From a virus, in the IMG/VR virus record IMGVR_UViG_3300046009_010528, positions 1-41,686 of that record: a DNA stretch of 41,686 nt; one strand, written 5' to 3'. Within the stretch, counting starts at the first letter, position 1, and the number at the start of each line of letters is the position of its first letter. Of the stretch, positions 23,023 through 29,361 are shown piece by piece. The notes beneath the pieces were generated by a model. It saw nothing but the letters and a program-made list of their open reading frames with translations, had not been told where the DNA came from and searched no databases. The translations under genes were made by a program, and so were the position numbers.

Positions 23023-23221
23023 ATTGTTTTTCTAATTGCTCGCACTCTTTTTTCCATTCAGGATATTTAACGCATTTTTTCATAAGCTTCGTCTTTATCC
23101 AAAAGTAAACTCGTCGAAGGGTTGCGCTATCATCGCGCATCTTTGGGGTTGGAAGGGATAGCATTTTTTCAGTAAAATACTGATGAATTTGCGGTGGAAT
23201 GGTCGTAGTTGTAAAAAGCAT
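22826..23221 (-). CDS. Hypothetical 131-residue protein (3' frame uncertain)
   Basis: The start at 23221 overlaps the upstream stop as TAATG; an earlier in-frame ATG at 23293 lies inside the upstream gene and is rejected. Residues 20-90 are helical and charged with WIKTKLMKKCVKYPEWKKEC and a coiled-coil stretch QLEKQFVELYERTLAKEKEL. The last 40 residues overlap a different open frame (22807-23022) that reads more naturally, so the true C-terminus may be in that frame. No family recognised. Confidence 0.45.
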   Translation of the reverse strand: MLFTTTTIPPQIHQYFTEKMLSLPTPKMRDDSATLRRVYFWIKTKLMKKCVKYPEWKKECEQLEKQFVELYERTLAKEKELETEKGHKTQEPFYWITVANRSNQAIFRGLQRNSNQISLELWRNNEVSAVF

Positions 23222-23412
23222 TATTTCGACTCCAAATAGAGCGCGTACATCTTTTTCAAGGATAGTGGGATCGTTTCGCTTGGAGTTATCCAAACTTTAT
23301 TCCCATGCTTTGAGTTCCATGTGTGCATTAATTGTATCTCATAATCCACTCCAGTCCTTCCAAAAGCCCAGAGTTCAAATGCTTGTTGGTCTTCGTGGTT
23401 CTTAAATTGCAT
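23221..23412 (-). CDS. Hypothetical 63-residue protein
   Basis: A small globular-looking protein (FELWAFGRTGVDYEIQLMHTW start; end KKMYALYLESK). It overlaps the initiator-like gene's end by 11 bases and its own stop overlaps the next ATG (TAATG). No family recognised. Co-translated with its neighbours. Confidence 0.55.
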   Translation of the reverse strand: MQFKNHEDQQAFELWAFGRTGVDYEIQLMHTWNSKHGNKVWITPSETIPLSLKKMYALYLESK

Positions 23413-24163
23413 AACTCATTCTCCGTTTTTTTTGTCGATTTAGAGCATTAATAAAATAAGCAGCTTCCGAGTCTATTGTCTTCAAGAATTTATATTGGTA
23501 GTTGTCCATATCTTGTTTTGCTGCTAAAATGTCGACATATTCAAAGTCCTGAGAGATGCGATATTTTTCGTAATCATTAAAAAACGAAAAGCTTCTCACA
23601 ATGGGTAGAATTTTCGGTATTTCAGGGACTCTTTTAGATTCCGAATCTGGCGCACGTATTCTAATACGTACTCTAGATCTAAGTCCTACTAAAGAAGAAG
23701 TCCTAATAGGGGGTACTTTTTGCGGATTTGAGGGGGGTACTTTTTTAGTTTTTCTCCTATTGTAGGCGTTATATTTATGGACCAAGAAAAGAGGGTTGTC
23801 GGCAAGTCCCTCCATTACCTCTTTCAAATATTTTTTTGGACTTATGTGGAAGTTAAGAAAGCGCAGTTGGGTGCAAAAGTCATAAACTAAACTATTTATT
23901 TCAAAAACATGCGTACATCCTGGTCTTGGAATAATATTTATCATTTTCTTTTTTAATAGAAGCTTCCAAGCGTCCTCAATGGCCTCAGCAGAATATTTCG
24001 TCTTGCGTTGAAAGTGGAGTTTCCCATACCAGATTTTAGTAAAGATCCCATCACGACGTTTTTTTTCTCCATCAATGAGTTCATTTAGAACAGCTTGAGC
24101 AGAGGGCGTGAGAGTGTAGTATTGGCCGGCGGCGTCTAGAAGTGTTGCGATTGATAAGATCAT
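23402..24163 (-). CDS. Probable replication-initiator/replisome-organiser-like protein
   Basis: A 253-residue protein. GGAG seven bases before the ATG at 24163 (MILSIATLL) sets the start over 24190. Residues 10-110 are helical with a winged-helix look (LTPSAQAVLNELIDGEKKRR, then YSAEAIEDAWKLLLKKKMI). A low-complexity basic linker at about 140-190 contains two KVPP units and RSRVRIRIRAP, and is encoded by short direct repeats (see 23654-23745). A helical C-terminus follows. DNA-binding start, repeat-encoded linker and helical end parallel lambda O, whose gene contains the origin. No sequence homology to O is claimed. Confidence 0.5.
   Translation of the reverse strand: MILSIATLLDAAGQYYTLTPSAQAVLNELIDGEKKRRDGIFTKIWYGKLHFQRKTKYSAEAIEDAWKLLLKKKMINIIPRPGCTHVFEINSLVYDFCTQLRFLNFHISPKKYLKEVMEGLADNPLFLVHKYNAYNRRKTKKVPPSNPQKVPPIRTSSLVGLRSRVRIRIRAPDSESKRVPEIPKILPIVRSFSFFNDYEKYRISQDFEYVDILAAKQDMDNYQYKFLKTIDSEAAYFINALNRQKKRRMSYAI
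23654..23745. repeat. Cluster of paired short direct repeats inside the initiator-like gene
   Basis: Three different motifs each occur twice within 92 bases: ACGTAYTCTA at 23654-23663 and 23667-23676; AAGTCCT at 23681-23687 and 23698-23704; GGGGGTACTTTTT at 23709-23721 and 23733-23745 (24 bases apart). They encode the basic linker of the protein. Iterons within a replication-protein gene often form the origin, so this is an origin candidate. Confidence 0.5.
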
Positions 24164-24190
24164 TGGGTCTCCTTTTTTGAAGAAGACCAC

Positions 24191-24454
24191 AAACTTTTTC
24201 TTTTATTTAATTTCTATTGCTTGAAATTAATGGCCACATTTAAGATAACCGGTATATCACTACTCGTTATCTTAAAGTTGGCTCGGACGTAAGTTCGGGC
24301 CTTCTTGCTTTGTAAGGGTTATCCTACCCAAACCTTTTCAAAAAAAGCCAGATATCTTTTTATCTTGCCCCAAAATGAGACCACGAAATAAGGTGAGTTT
24401 AGCCATGTCGGCTATTCCCTTTTCTTATTTTAGGGCGTGTAAAAGCGCCCTTTT
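24191..24454. other. 264-base noncoding region between initiator-like gene and repressor
   Basis: No convincing gene is present. From left to right it holds an AT-rich stretch (24191-24238), an 11-base inverted repeat (24239-24276), a G/C-rich stem GGCTCGG/TTCGGGCC (24280-24301), a GATATC-containing A/T stretch, AGCC/GGCT near 24410, and a terminator-type hairpin at 24432-24451. Possibilities are an origin, a regulatory RNA read rightward and ending in the last hairpin, or an operator region. Confidence 0.55.
24239..24276. repeat. Inverted repeat TTTAAGATAAC / GTTATCTTAAA
   Basis: Perfect 11-base arms (24239-24249, 24266-24276) around 16 bases. The right arm, extended to TTATCTTAAAGTT, recurs exactly at 37631-37643 upstream of the HNH/portal genes. 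Two or more sites for one regulator is the simplest reading. Confidence 0.6.
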
Positions 24455-24455
24455 C
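24432..24455 (+). terminator. Intrinsic-type hairpin, rightward
   Basis: AGGGCG (24432-24437) pairs with CGCCCT (24446-24451) and TTTTCT follows. This polarity fits a rightward transcript ending before the leftward repressor gene; in the leftward direction the hairpin lacks a T-run but may still serve the repressor mRNA. Confidence 0.6.
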
Positions 24456-24730
24456 TATTTCTTGCGATTTAGATATTTCCTAATCTCAATTGCATAGGCC
24501 ATAGACCCAGTGATTATCTCATCCTTACCATGAAGATAAACCCTTGGAAACATCTCAGGTGTTATCGGTATGCGGAAGTTTTTGGTGAGCTGCATTAATT
24601 TTCTGATAGTCCTAAAAACAACGGGCTTGTCTAATGTTATGTTCAAAATAGTTGTTGTCGATAGACCGCAGAGTTTAGCTAGAGCGTTCATGCTCATATT
24701 GTTTTCTTTAAGCCATTCGTTAAGAGTCAT
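24455..24730 (-). CDS. XRE-type helix-turn-helix repressor
   Basis: A 91-residue protein with an N-terminal helix-turn-helix at residues 14-36 (MNALAKLCGLSTTTILNITL) and a further helical region, similar to Cro/CI-type single-domain repressors. It is transcribed leftward from the symmetric promoter at 24755-24786 and faces away from the early recombination operon, the classic place of a lysis/lysogeny or early-gene repressor. It probably binds the inverted repeat that also forms the promoter. No separate cleavage/dimer domain is present. Confidence 0.8.
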   Translation of the reverse strand: MTLNEWLKENNMSMNALAKLCGLSTTTILNITLDKPVVFRTIRKLMQLTKNFRIPITPEMFPRVYLHGKDEIITGSMAYAIEIRKYLNRKK

Positions 24731-24754
24731 AATTACCTATTTTCATTTATACAC

Positions 24755-24786
24755 TTGATTATATGTTCATAGTTATATATAATCAA
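24755..24786. promoter_or_regulatory. Symmetric bidirectional promoter and operator
   Basis: On the + strand TTGATT (24755-24760), 17 bases, TATAAT (24778-24783). On the - strand TTGATT (24786-24781), 17 bases, TATAAT (24763-24758). The two promoters use the same DNA in opposite directions, because the region is an inverted repeat with ten-base arms TTGATTATAT/ATATAATCAA. One drives the early operon at 24804, the other the repressor at 24730. The arms are also the obvious operator. Confidence 0.8.
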
Positions 24787-24803
24787 CAGGAAATTGGAGA
24801 AAA

Positions 24804-25388
24804 ATGGAACAACCAGACCCCAAATGGATTCGAGTAAGCACAATCCTATCTATGCTCCCCACAATGGGCCAGAATGGCAAATGGTGCTATCCAATGCAGG
24901 CTATCGATGAAGAAGTGCTTCAGCGCAAGGCTGATCTTGGCACAGCCGTTCACGCCGCAATCTCTGCCCATGTTAATGATGAGTTTATCCCCACATCAGC
25001 CAAAGAAGATGGGTATGTAAAGTCTTATTTAGAGTGGGAGAAGTCTATATCAGTTAAGCCGATTACAACAGATTTAAGGATCTATTACGAGCCAATGAAG
25101 CTCACGGGGTCTATAGACATGCTTGCATGCTTAGGTTCATCTGAAAAGTCTTATCTGATCGATTTTAAATGTACTGTAGCCCAAGATCCCGTTAAATGGC
25201 CTCTTCAGGCTGCCTTTTATGCCATTTTAGCCGATCTGAATGGAATAGAGATTGAAAAAACATGCTTTTTCGTGCAACTTGACCAAAATGGACTTTACCC
25301 TAAAGTATGGGAATACGAAATAACCAAGGGGCTAACTTCGGCGGCGCTAGCTGCCTATAATCTATATATCCACTTGACTAATAAATGA
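24804..25388 (+). CDS. RecB/Cas4-like PD-(D/E)xK exonuclease
   Basis: A 194-residue protein with the RecB-like nuclease layout: GTAVH50, then LTGSID105, then LIDFK122 (D120-x-K122), then Q135 in LQAAFYA. These positions form the metal site of the PD-(D/E)xK fold. GGAG precedes the ATG. It is the first gene of the rightward early operon and is followed by the annealing protein, the standard pairing of a 5'-3' exonuclease with a RecT/Beta-type partner for recombination-dependent replication. Confidence 0.82.
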   Translation: MEQPDPKWIRVSTILSMLPTMGQNGKWCYPMQAIDEEVLQRKADLGTAVHAAISAHVNDEFIPTSAKEDGYVKSYLEWEKSISVKPITTDLRIYYEPMKLTGSIDMLACLGSSEKSYLIDFKCTVAQDPVKWPLQAAFYAILADLNGIEIEKTCFFVQLDQNGLYPKVWEYEITKGLTSAALAAYNLYIHLTNK

Positions 25389-25422
25389 AAGCCATTTTAC
25401 AATGGTGAATGTAAATGAAAAA

Positions 25423-25442
25423 CCCGACGCGTCAACGTCGGG
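25423..25442. terminator. CCCGACG/CGTCGGG hairpin between nuclease and next gene
   Basis: Seven-base stem (25423-25429, 25436-25442), six-base loop CGTCAA. Rightward it lacks a T-run and probably attenuates or protects the message; leftward it is followed by TTTTTC. A 25-codon frame starting with ATG at 25414 crosses the hairpin, and its use is uncertain. Confidence 0.5.
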
Positions 25443-25488
25443 CTAAAAGGAATAGTACACTAGAAAAATCAAACAAAGGTAGGAGCCA

Positions 25489-26133
25489 ATGAATGATACA
25501 AAAGACAATACAGACTTCTTCGATTTTCTAAAAGAAGATTACGATGTGCTGCCAGATGATAGACATCCGGCAATTTCTGAAATCGAAAAACACCTCCCTA
25601 CAATCAGCAAGCTATCTCTGATGGCTAAGAACCTAACCGTTGATGATTCATCAGCGTGTGGCGTTGCTTTAGATATAACGGCTGATATCCGGAATCTAGA
25701 CAAGGCGATCGAGGACTTGAGAAAGAAGGCCGGAGAGCCTGCTAGACGTTTGATTCAGATGATCAATGACTCTGCCAAGGGATTGCAAGAGATCCTTTCA
25801 AGGGCTGAGCATGATGTTAAAGTTAAGATCGCTACTTATCATATGAAAGAAGAAGAGAAAATGAAAGTGGCTGAGGAGTCCGTGAAAGAGCTTTCAGCTA
25901 AGTTAGGGGTAGATATTGTGATCCCTAGTGACGCTAGAAATGTTCACAGCGCTAAGGCAACGACATATTTTAAGGAAGAGCTTTCGTTTGAGATTGTTGA
26001 TGTGGATCTGATTCCAGATGAGTATTGGGTTGTTGATGAAAAGCTCTTACAGAAACATATTGATCTAGGGAAGAAGGAAATTCCTGGGGTGAAGATCGTG
26101 AAGGGGAAGAAGTTTGTTGTGAGGAGGAAATAA
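25489..26133 (+). CDS. Recombination-module accessory protein, 214 residues
   Basis: A helical protein. The middle (residues 55-125) is a long coiled coil with DLRKKAGEPARRLIQMIN; the C-terminal 60 residues (YFKEELSFEIVDVDLIPDEYWVVDEKLL, then LGKKEIPGVKIVKGKKFVV) follow the pattern VPxEY..DxxxIxxxxxxGxxxIPGVxI that I know from phage proteins beside annealing proteins. Role unknown; it may link nuclease and annealing activity. GTAGGAG precedes the start; TAATG overlap with the next gene. Confidence 0.7.
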   Translation: MNDTKDNTDFFDFLKEDYDVLPDDRHPAISEIEKHLPTISKLSLMAKNLTVDDSSACGVALDITADIRNLDKAIEDLRKKAGEPARRLIQMINDSAKGLQEILSRAEHDVKVKIATYHMKEEEKMKVAEESVKELSAKLGVDIVIPSDARNVHSAKATTYFKEELSFEIVDVDLIPDEYWVVDEKLLQKHIDLGKKEIPGVKIVKGKKFVVRRK

Positions 26134-26306
26134 TGGTTGCCTCCTACTATAGACCCAGCAGAGACGAGATCCTTTTAGATTCAGTCTATGATCAGATTGA
26201 TGAGATTGAAGAGGAAATTGCGAATCTTGAGAGAATCAAGAATAAGCTGATCGAGCAGACACAATTTATACAAGAAGATGTAACACGAAAAGGATGGGAT
26301 GTATGA
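26133..26306 (+). CDS. Small coiled-coil protein, 57 residues
   Basis: ATG 26133 (TAATG overlap with the previous stop) to TGA 26304 (ATGA overlap with the annealing gene). Residues 20-50 form an acidic/basic heptad helix (QIDEIEEEIANLERIKNKLI). Position inside the recombination cassette and double overlap support it. No family recognised. Confidence 0.65.
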   Translation: MVASYYRPSRDEILLDSVYDQIDEIEEEIANLERIKNKLIEQTQFIQEDVTRKGWDV

Positions 26307-27112
26307 GCAAAGATTTAATACCAACTCAAGCAGAAATTACAGCCATTGAAGTAATGGCTAAGCAAGCCGTTGAGAGTAAATTTATAGATAAGCTAGGGGG
26401 GTTTCCTGGAGCCTTCTCTATTGCGATGTACGCCAGGGAACTCAATGTCCCTATCATGTCAGCCCTATTCGGTGGCTTCTCTAATATCATGGGGAAGATT
26501 ACGATTGCTCCTCAGCTAATGAACGCGATGATCCGAAGAGCTGGCCATAAGCTTAAGATAGACAGTAACGATCAGAGATCAATTATTGTCGGCACTCGAA
26601 AAGATACGGGAGAGAGCTGCGAAGTCTCTTTTTCTCTCGAAGATGCTAGAAAAGCGGGACTTGTTAAACCAAATGGCGGGTGGGAAAAATATCCATCTGA
26701 TATGTGTTTTGCTAGGGCGCTATCTAGGTTAGCGCGTAGACTGTTTCCTGATGTTATTGGAATGGCATATGTTGAAGGAGAGCTAGATGAAGAAGAAAAA
26801 GATAAAAAAGAAAACATCGAAACAATTGAAACTTCCTCTGGTGAGGCAAAGTCCATTGATAACATTGATGCTTCTAATAAATTCAAGGAAACATTCAAAT
26901 CCATAGAGAATATGGATTATGACCTCAATGATTTCGTTTCGTTTATCTCCGAGAAAAGCAAGAAGACTTCCGAAGAAACCATCAACCAAGCAATTAAAAA
27001 TGCTGACAGATTCTCTAAGTCTTATCTAAAATGGGTTGAAGAAAAAATTGAATCTGACAAGAATATGGTTCTTGTTAAAGCCGAACCAATGGATATGTTA
27101 AGCACCCGATAG
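26303..27112 (+). CDS. RecT-like single-strand annealing protein
   Basis: A 269-residue protein. The start is the ATG at 26303, which overlaps the preceding stop (ATGA). The core (residues 15-165) has the RecT/Beta-type arrangement: FPGAFSIAMYARELNVPIM, then GGFSNIMGKITIAPQLMNAM, then GTRKDTGE, then WEKYPSDMCFARALSRLARRLFPDVIG. From residue 165 an acidic, Ser/Glu-rich linker leads to a helical tail, typical of a partner-binding extension. It anneals complementary single strands made by the nuclease at 24804. GGATG before the start provides the ribosome site. Confidence 0.82.
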   Translation: MSKDLIPTQAEITAIEVMAKQAVESKFIDKLGGFPGAFSIAMYARELNVPIMSALFGGFSNIMGKITIAPQLMNAMIRRAGHKLKIDSNDQRSIIVGTRKDTGESCEVSFSLEDARKAGLVKPNGGWEKYPSDMCFARALSRLARRLFPDVIGMAYVEGELDEEEKDKKENIETIETSSGEAKSIDNIDASNKFKETFKSIENMDYDLNDFVSFISEKSKKTSEETINQAIKNADRFSKSYLKWVEEKIESDKNMVLVKAEPMDMLSTR

Positions 27113-27139
27113 GGAATAACATAGGGGAAATGTTAAAAT

Positions 27140-27325
27140 ATGGAAAAGTTTAATGTTAATGATGACGTCCATTGGAATCAACTCAGAGAACAAGAATCGG
27201 AAGCACTGCAAAGCGCCTACGAGGATTTATCAGGGGAATTTGAAGATGAATTTGGTTATTGTCCAGATTTAGATGAATTTGCCGAGTGGTATCTTAAAAC
27301 TAAGAAGATCCAATGGACATGTTGA
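27140..27325 (+). CDS. Acidic protein, 61 residues
   Basis: A very acidic protein (ESEALQSAYEDLSGEFEDEFG) with a C-terminal WYLKTKKIQW. Its composition is that of DNA mimics or inhibitors, but no family is recognised. GGGG lies about 14 bases before the start, so translation may be weak or coupled. Confidence 0.6.
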   Translation: MEKFNVNDDVHWNQLREQESEALQSAYEDLSGEFEDEFGYCPDLDEFAEWYLKTKKIQWTC

Positions 27326-27331
27326 GATAAG

Positions 27332-27409
27332 ATGGAAGACTGGATTAATGAACACTTTAGAATCTTGGTTGTCTTGTTGTTAATTGGGATATGGTTAAAA
27401 ACTGAATGA
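27332..27409 (+). CDS. 25-residue membrane peptide
   Basis: ATG 27332 to TGA 27407, MEDWINEHFRILVVLLLIGI then WLKTE: one membrane helix after an amphipathic start. The stop overlaps the next gene's ATG as ATGA, which supports the frame. Function unknown. Confidence 0.45.
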   Translation: MEDWINEHFRILVVLLLIGIWLKTE

Positions 27410-27990
27410 CAGAAACACATCTTTTTACTTCAGAACAAAAATTGTCCTATTGGGGCTATGGAGAATGGGTAGAAGAAGCCGATGAGGTTCATTGGCACTA
27501 TAAAGATATCCGATGTGAAATCATTCGGAATGCGTCTTTAATGGATGGTCAATTAATTGGCCTGGGACACCTTTGCGGTTATATCATTCTACCAAAAGAA
27601 CATCCATGGGAACATGTGGAATCTCAGGATATAGATGCCGAAGTTCATGGAGGAATAACACATTTTTCTGATAATCAGGATGGATTAATTAAAATCGGAT
27701 TTGATTGCGCTCATTATAGAGACGAAATTCCATATACTGCCGAAAAAGGGTTACGTTTTATGATGTCAATGGTAGAAAAAGACTCCGAAGAATATTTTAA
27801 ATATAGAGAAGTATTGGAGAAAATTCAGAACGGCCCTACAGTTAAGTTTAATTCGTTTATGATGGAGAAAAAGACATATAGAAACATAGGGTTTGTAAAG
27901 TTTGAATGTGAAAAATTAGCTGATCAAGCTATTGAGGCTTTAAAGGCACATCCACCATCGGATCTACCACAGGATTTGCCGAAGTGCTAG
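27406..27990 (+). CDS. Conserved hypothetical protein, 194 residues
   Basis: The middle has GLGHLCGYIILPKEHPWEHV, then EVHGGITHF, then IGFDCAHYRDEIP, an ordered set that I remember from an uncharacterised phage/bacterial family (GHLCGYV and FGFDCAH motifs); the conserved Cys and His could bind metal. The C-terminal third is helical. It overlaps the membrane peptide upstream by four bases. Function unknown. Confidence 0.7.
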   Translation: MTETHLFTSEQKLSYWGYGEWVEEADEVHWHYKDIRCEIIRNASLMDGQLIGLGHLCGYIILPKEHPWEHVESQDIDAEVHGGITHFSDNQDGLIKIGFDCAHYRDEIPYTAEKGLRFMMSMVEKDSEEYFKYREVLEKIQNGPTVKFNSFMMEKKTYRNIGFVKFECEKLADQAIEALKAHPPSDLPQDLPKC

Positions 27991-28067
27991 CGTCGACTGT
28001 ACAGGTTGATCCGCTTTCATTGTGAACGCAGATGTCTGTTATAGTGCAACTGTTTAAGGGAAGTAAA

Positions 28068-28205
28068 ATGATTAAGGCAGCTAAGATTTTGCTGATTGCC
28101 TTCATGATTTGGGTTGTCATCGTTTTGGCTCCATATGGTATCTTCTATATATGTAGTAAGTTTTTTCTGTCTATTTTAAATACAACTGGGAATGTACGAT
28201 GGTAA
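28068..28205 (+). CDS. Membrane protein, 45 residues
   Basis: ATG 28068 to TAA 28203, with AAGGGAAG as ribosome site. The peptide has one membrane span (ILLIAFMIWVVIVLAPYGIF) and a second mild hydrophobic part. It overlaps the next gene's start by seven bases. A - strand frame (27929-28120) with a lipoprotein-like signal lies across it; the + strand gene fits operon direction better. Confidence 0.5.
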   Translation: MIKAAKILLIAFMIWVVIVLAPYGIFYICSKFFLSILNTTGNVRW

Positions 28206-28495
28206 AAATGAAGTTGTTGAACCTTTATAAATGTGAAGATGTTCCTGATTATGTCATAGAGGAAATGGGCGTACACATCAAAAAAATATGCGATGCTCTT
28301 CAGCCTATCATTAGCGATGCTAACAGCAATTTAAACCTATCAGCGATGAATCATGTTATGGCGATGATGGTTCAGCTATATATTTCCGATAAGCCCGAAG
28401 AAATCAAAAGAGCGGCTGTGATGCTAGCTAAAGGTTTTTTGGGGAATGTGAAGTTTTATACTGGGGTTGATGTGATGGAGGTCGAGGATGGATGA
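28199..28495 (+). CDS. Hypothetical 98-residue protein
   Basis: A helical protein; residues 45-80 hold methionine-rich helices (NHVMAMMVQLYISDKPEEIK) with FLGNVKFYTGV near the end. The start may be the first ATG (28199) or the internal ATG at 28208. It overlaps the next gene by eight bases. No family recognised. Confidence 0.6.
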   Translation: MVKMKLLNLYKCEDVPDYVIEEMGVHIKKICDALQPIISDANSNLNLSAMNHVMAMMVQLYISDKPEEIKRAAVMLAKGFLGNVKFYTGVDVMEVEDG

Positions 28496-28751
28496 GCAAA
28501 ATGGAAACTATTTTTATAGAGGAACCTTCTATGATACCCAGGAAGAGTGGGAAAAAGGAGTCGTCGCATACAATAAATCAAGAGTTACATCTACCAGCCT
28601 TTCAGAAATGATAAAATCTCTAGAAAAAGATTTATATTTCAACCTGATCGAAATCCGACGAACCAAAATCAGCAATATTGAAATGTCAACTATTATTGCA
28701 AACTCCGTGATTTGGATTTTGAATAGATGTTCAGACGAAGAAACTAATTAA
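28488..28751 (+). CDS. Hypothetical 87-residue protein
   Basis: A soluble helical protein (YFYRGTFYDTQEEWEKGVVAY start, then SLSEMIKSLEKDLYFNLIEI). The GGAGG of its ribosome site lies inside the preceding gene. No family recognised. It ends the tight part of the early operon; a 211-base gap follows. Confidence 0.6.
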   Translation: MDEQNGNYFYRGTFYDTQEEWEKGVVAYNKSRVTSTSLSEMIKSLEKDLYFNLIEIRRTKISNIEMSTIIANSVIWILNRCSDEETN

Positions 28752-28962
28752 ATATAAGTCAACCATAAAGATATTTCTTATTGTCTGATAATAGTCCTTA
28801 TGTCAGACAAAATAAAAGTTAAATAATACTATTCGATATACTTATAAGTTTAAATCATGCAATTCCGCTTCTGGCATTGTCCATCTTAACATCCCCTTCA
28901 TAATCTTGCTCTTTATCAGATAACATGAGATATCGAATAAATCTATCAAGCATACGGTAATC
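28752..28962. promoter_or_regulatory. 211-base gap with two inverted repeats
   Basis: TTGTCTGA/TCAGACAA (28781-28788, 28803-28810) forms a hairpin with 14-base loop and may end the early transcript. TATTCGATAT (28830-28839) recurs inverted as ATATCGAATA (28930-28939), 100 bases apart, and again directly at 37643-37652. A short leftward frame (28954 downwards, 32 codons) is open but lacks a ribosome site and is not called. Confidence 0.5.
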
Positions 28963-29163
28963 ATGGAAAAAGCGCAAGACACATATATAATATTTGAAGA
29001 TCAAGACGACTACATCGAAGATGTGAAAGAAGAGCTACGAGCTGGAATTAAGCGATATTTTATCTACTGCAAGATGTTTGGCGAAGTGAAAGACTATAGG
29101 GCAATGAAAGAGGAATTAAAAAGGTTTGTGCATCTTGAGGCAGAAAAGATGCTGCATTTTTGA
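28963..29163 (+). CDS. Acidic helical protein, 66 residues
   Basis: A protein with an acidic N-terminus (IIFEDQDDYIEDVKEELRAG) and helical remainder ending EAEKMLHF. No family recognised. It is isolated between two control regions. Acidic, small and at the end of the early region it might be a host-inhibitory protein, which is speculation. Confidence 0.55.
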   Translation: MEKAQDTYIIFEDQDDYIEDVKEELRAGIKRYFIYCKMFGEVKDYRAMKEELKRFVHLEAEKMLHF

Positions 29164-29166
29164 AGT

Positions 29167-29195
29167 TTGAAAAAACGATACCCTTAGTCTATTCT
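29167..29195 (+). promoter_or_regulatory. Promoter for the 29224 mini-gene
   Basis: TTGAAA (29167-29172), 17 bases, TATTCT (29190-29195), ending 29 bases before the ATG at 29224. Good sigma70-type spacing. Confidence 0.6.
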
Positions 29196-29223
29196 ATTAA
29201 TATGAAAAAATATTGGAGTCCCA

Positions 29224-29361
29224 ATGAGTCTTTATGATGACGATCGAGATGAAATTTTTAGAAACCGCGCCATCTATTTATTTGAAAAACAAAGGATCAA
29301 AATAAGGTTTTTTGCCAATTTATGGTTTATGATAAAAAGTAAAATCCTTGGAATAAAATAG
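29224..29361 (+). CDS. Hypothetical 45-residue protein
   Basis: ATG 29224 to TAG 29359, with GGAG five bases upstream. Acidic start (MSLYDDDRDEIFRNR) and a basic amphipathic end (KIRFFANLWFMIKSKILGIK) that may touch membranes. It ends inside the opposing fibre gene by 35 bases. It has its own promoter. No family recognised. Confidence 0.55.
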   Translation: MSLYDDDRDEIFRNRAIYLFEKQRIKIRFFANLWFMIKSKILGIK

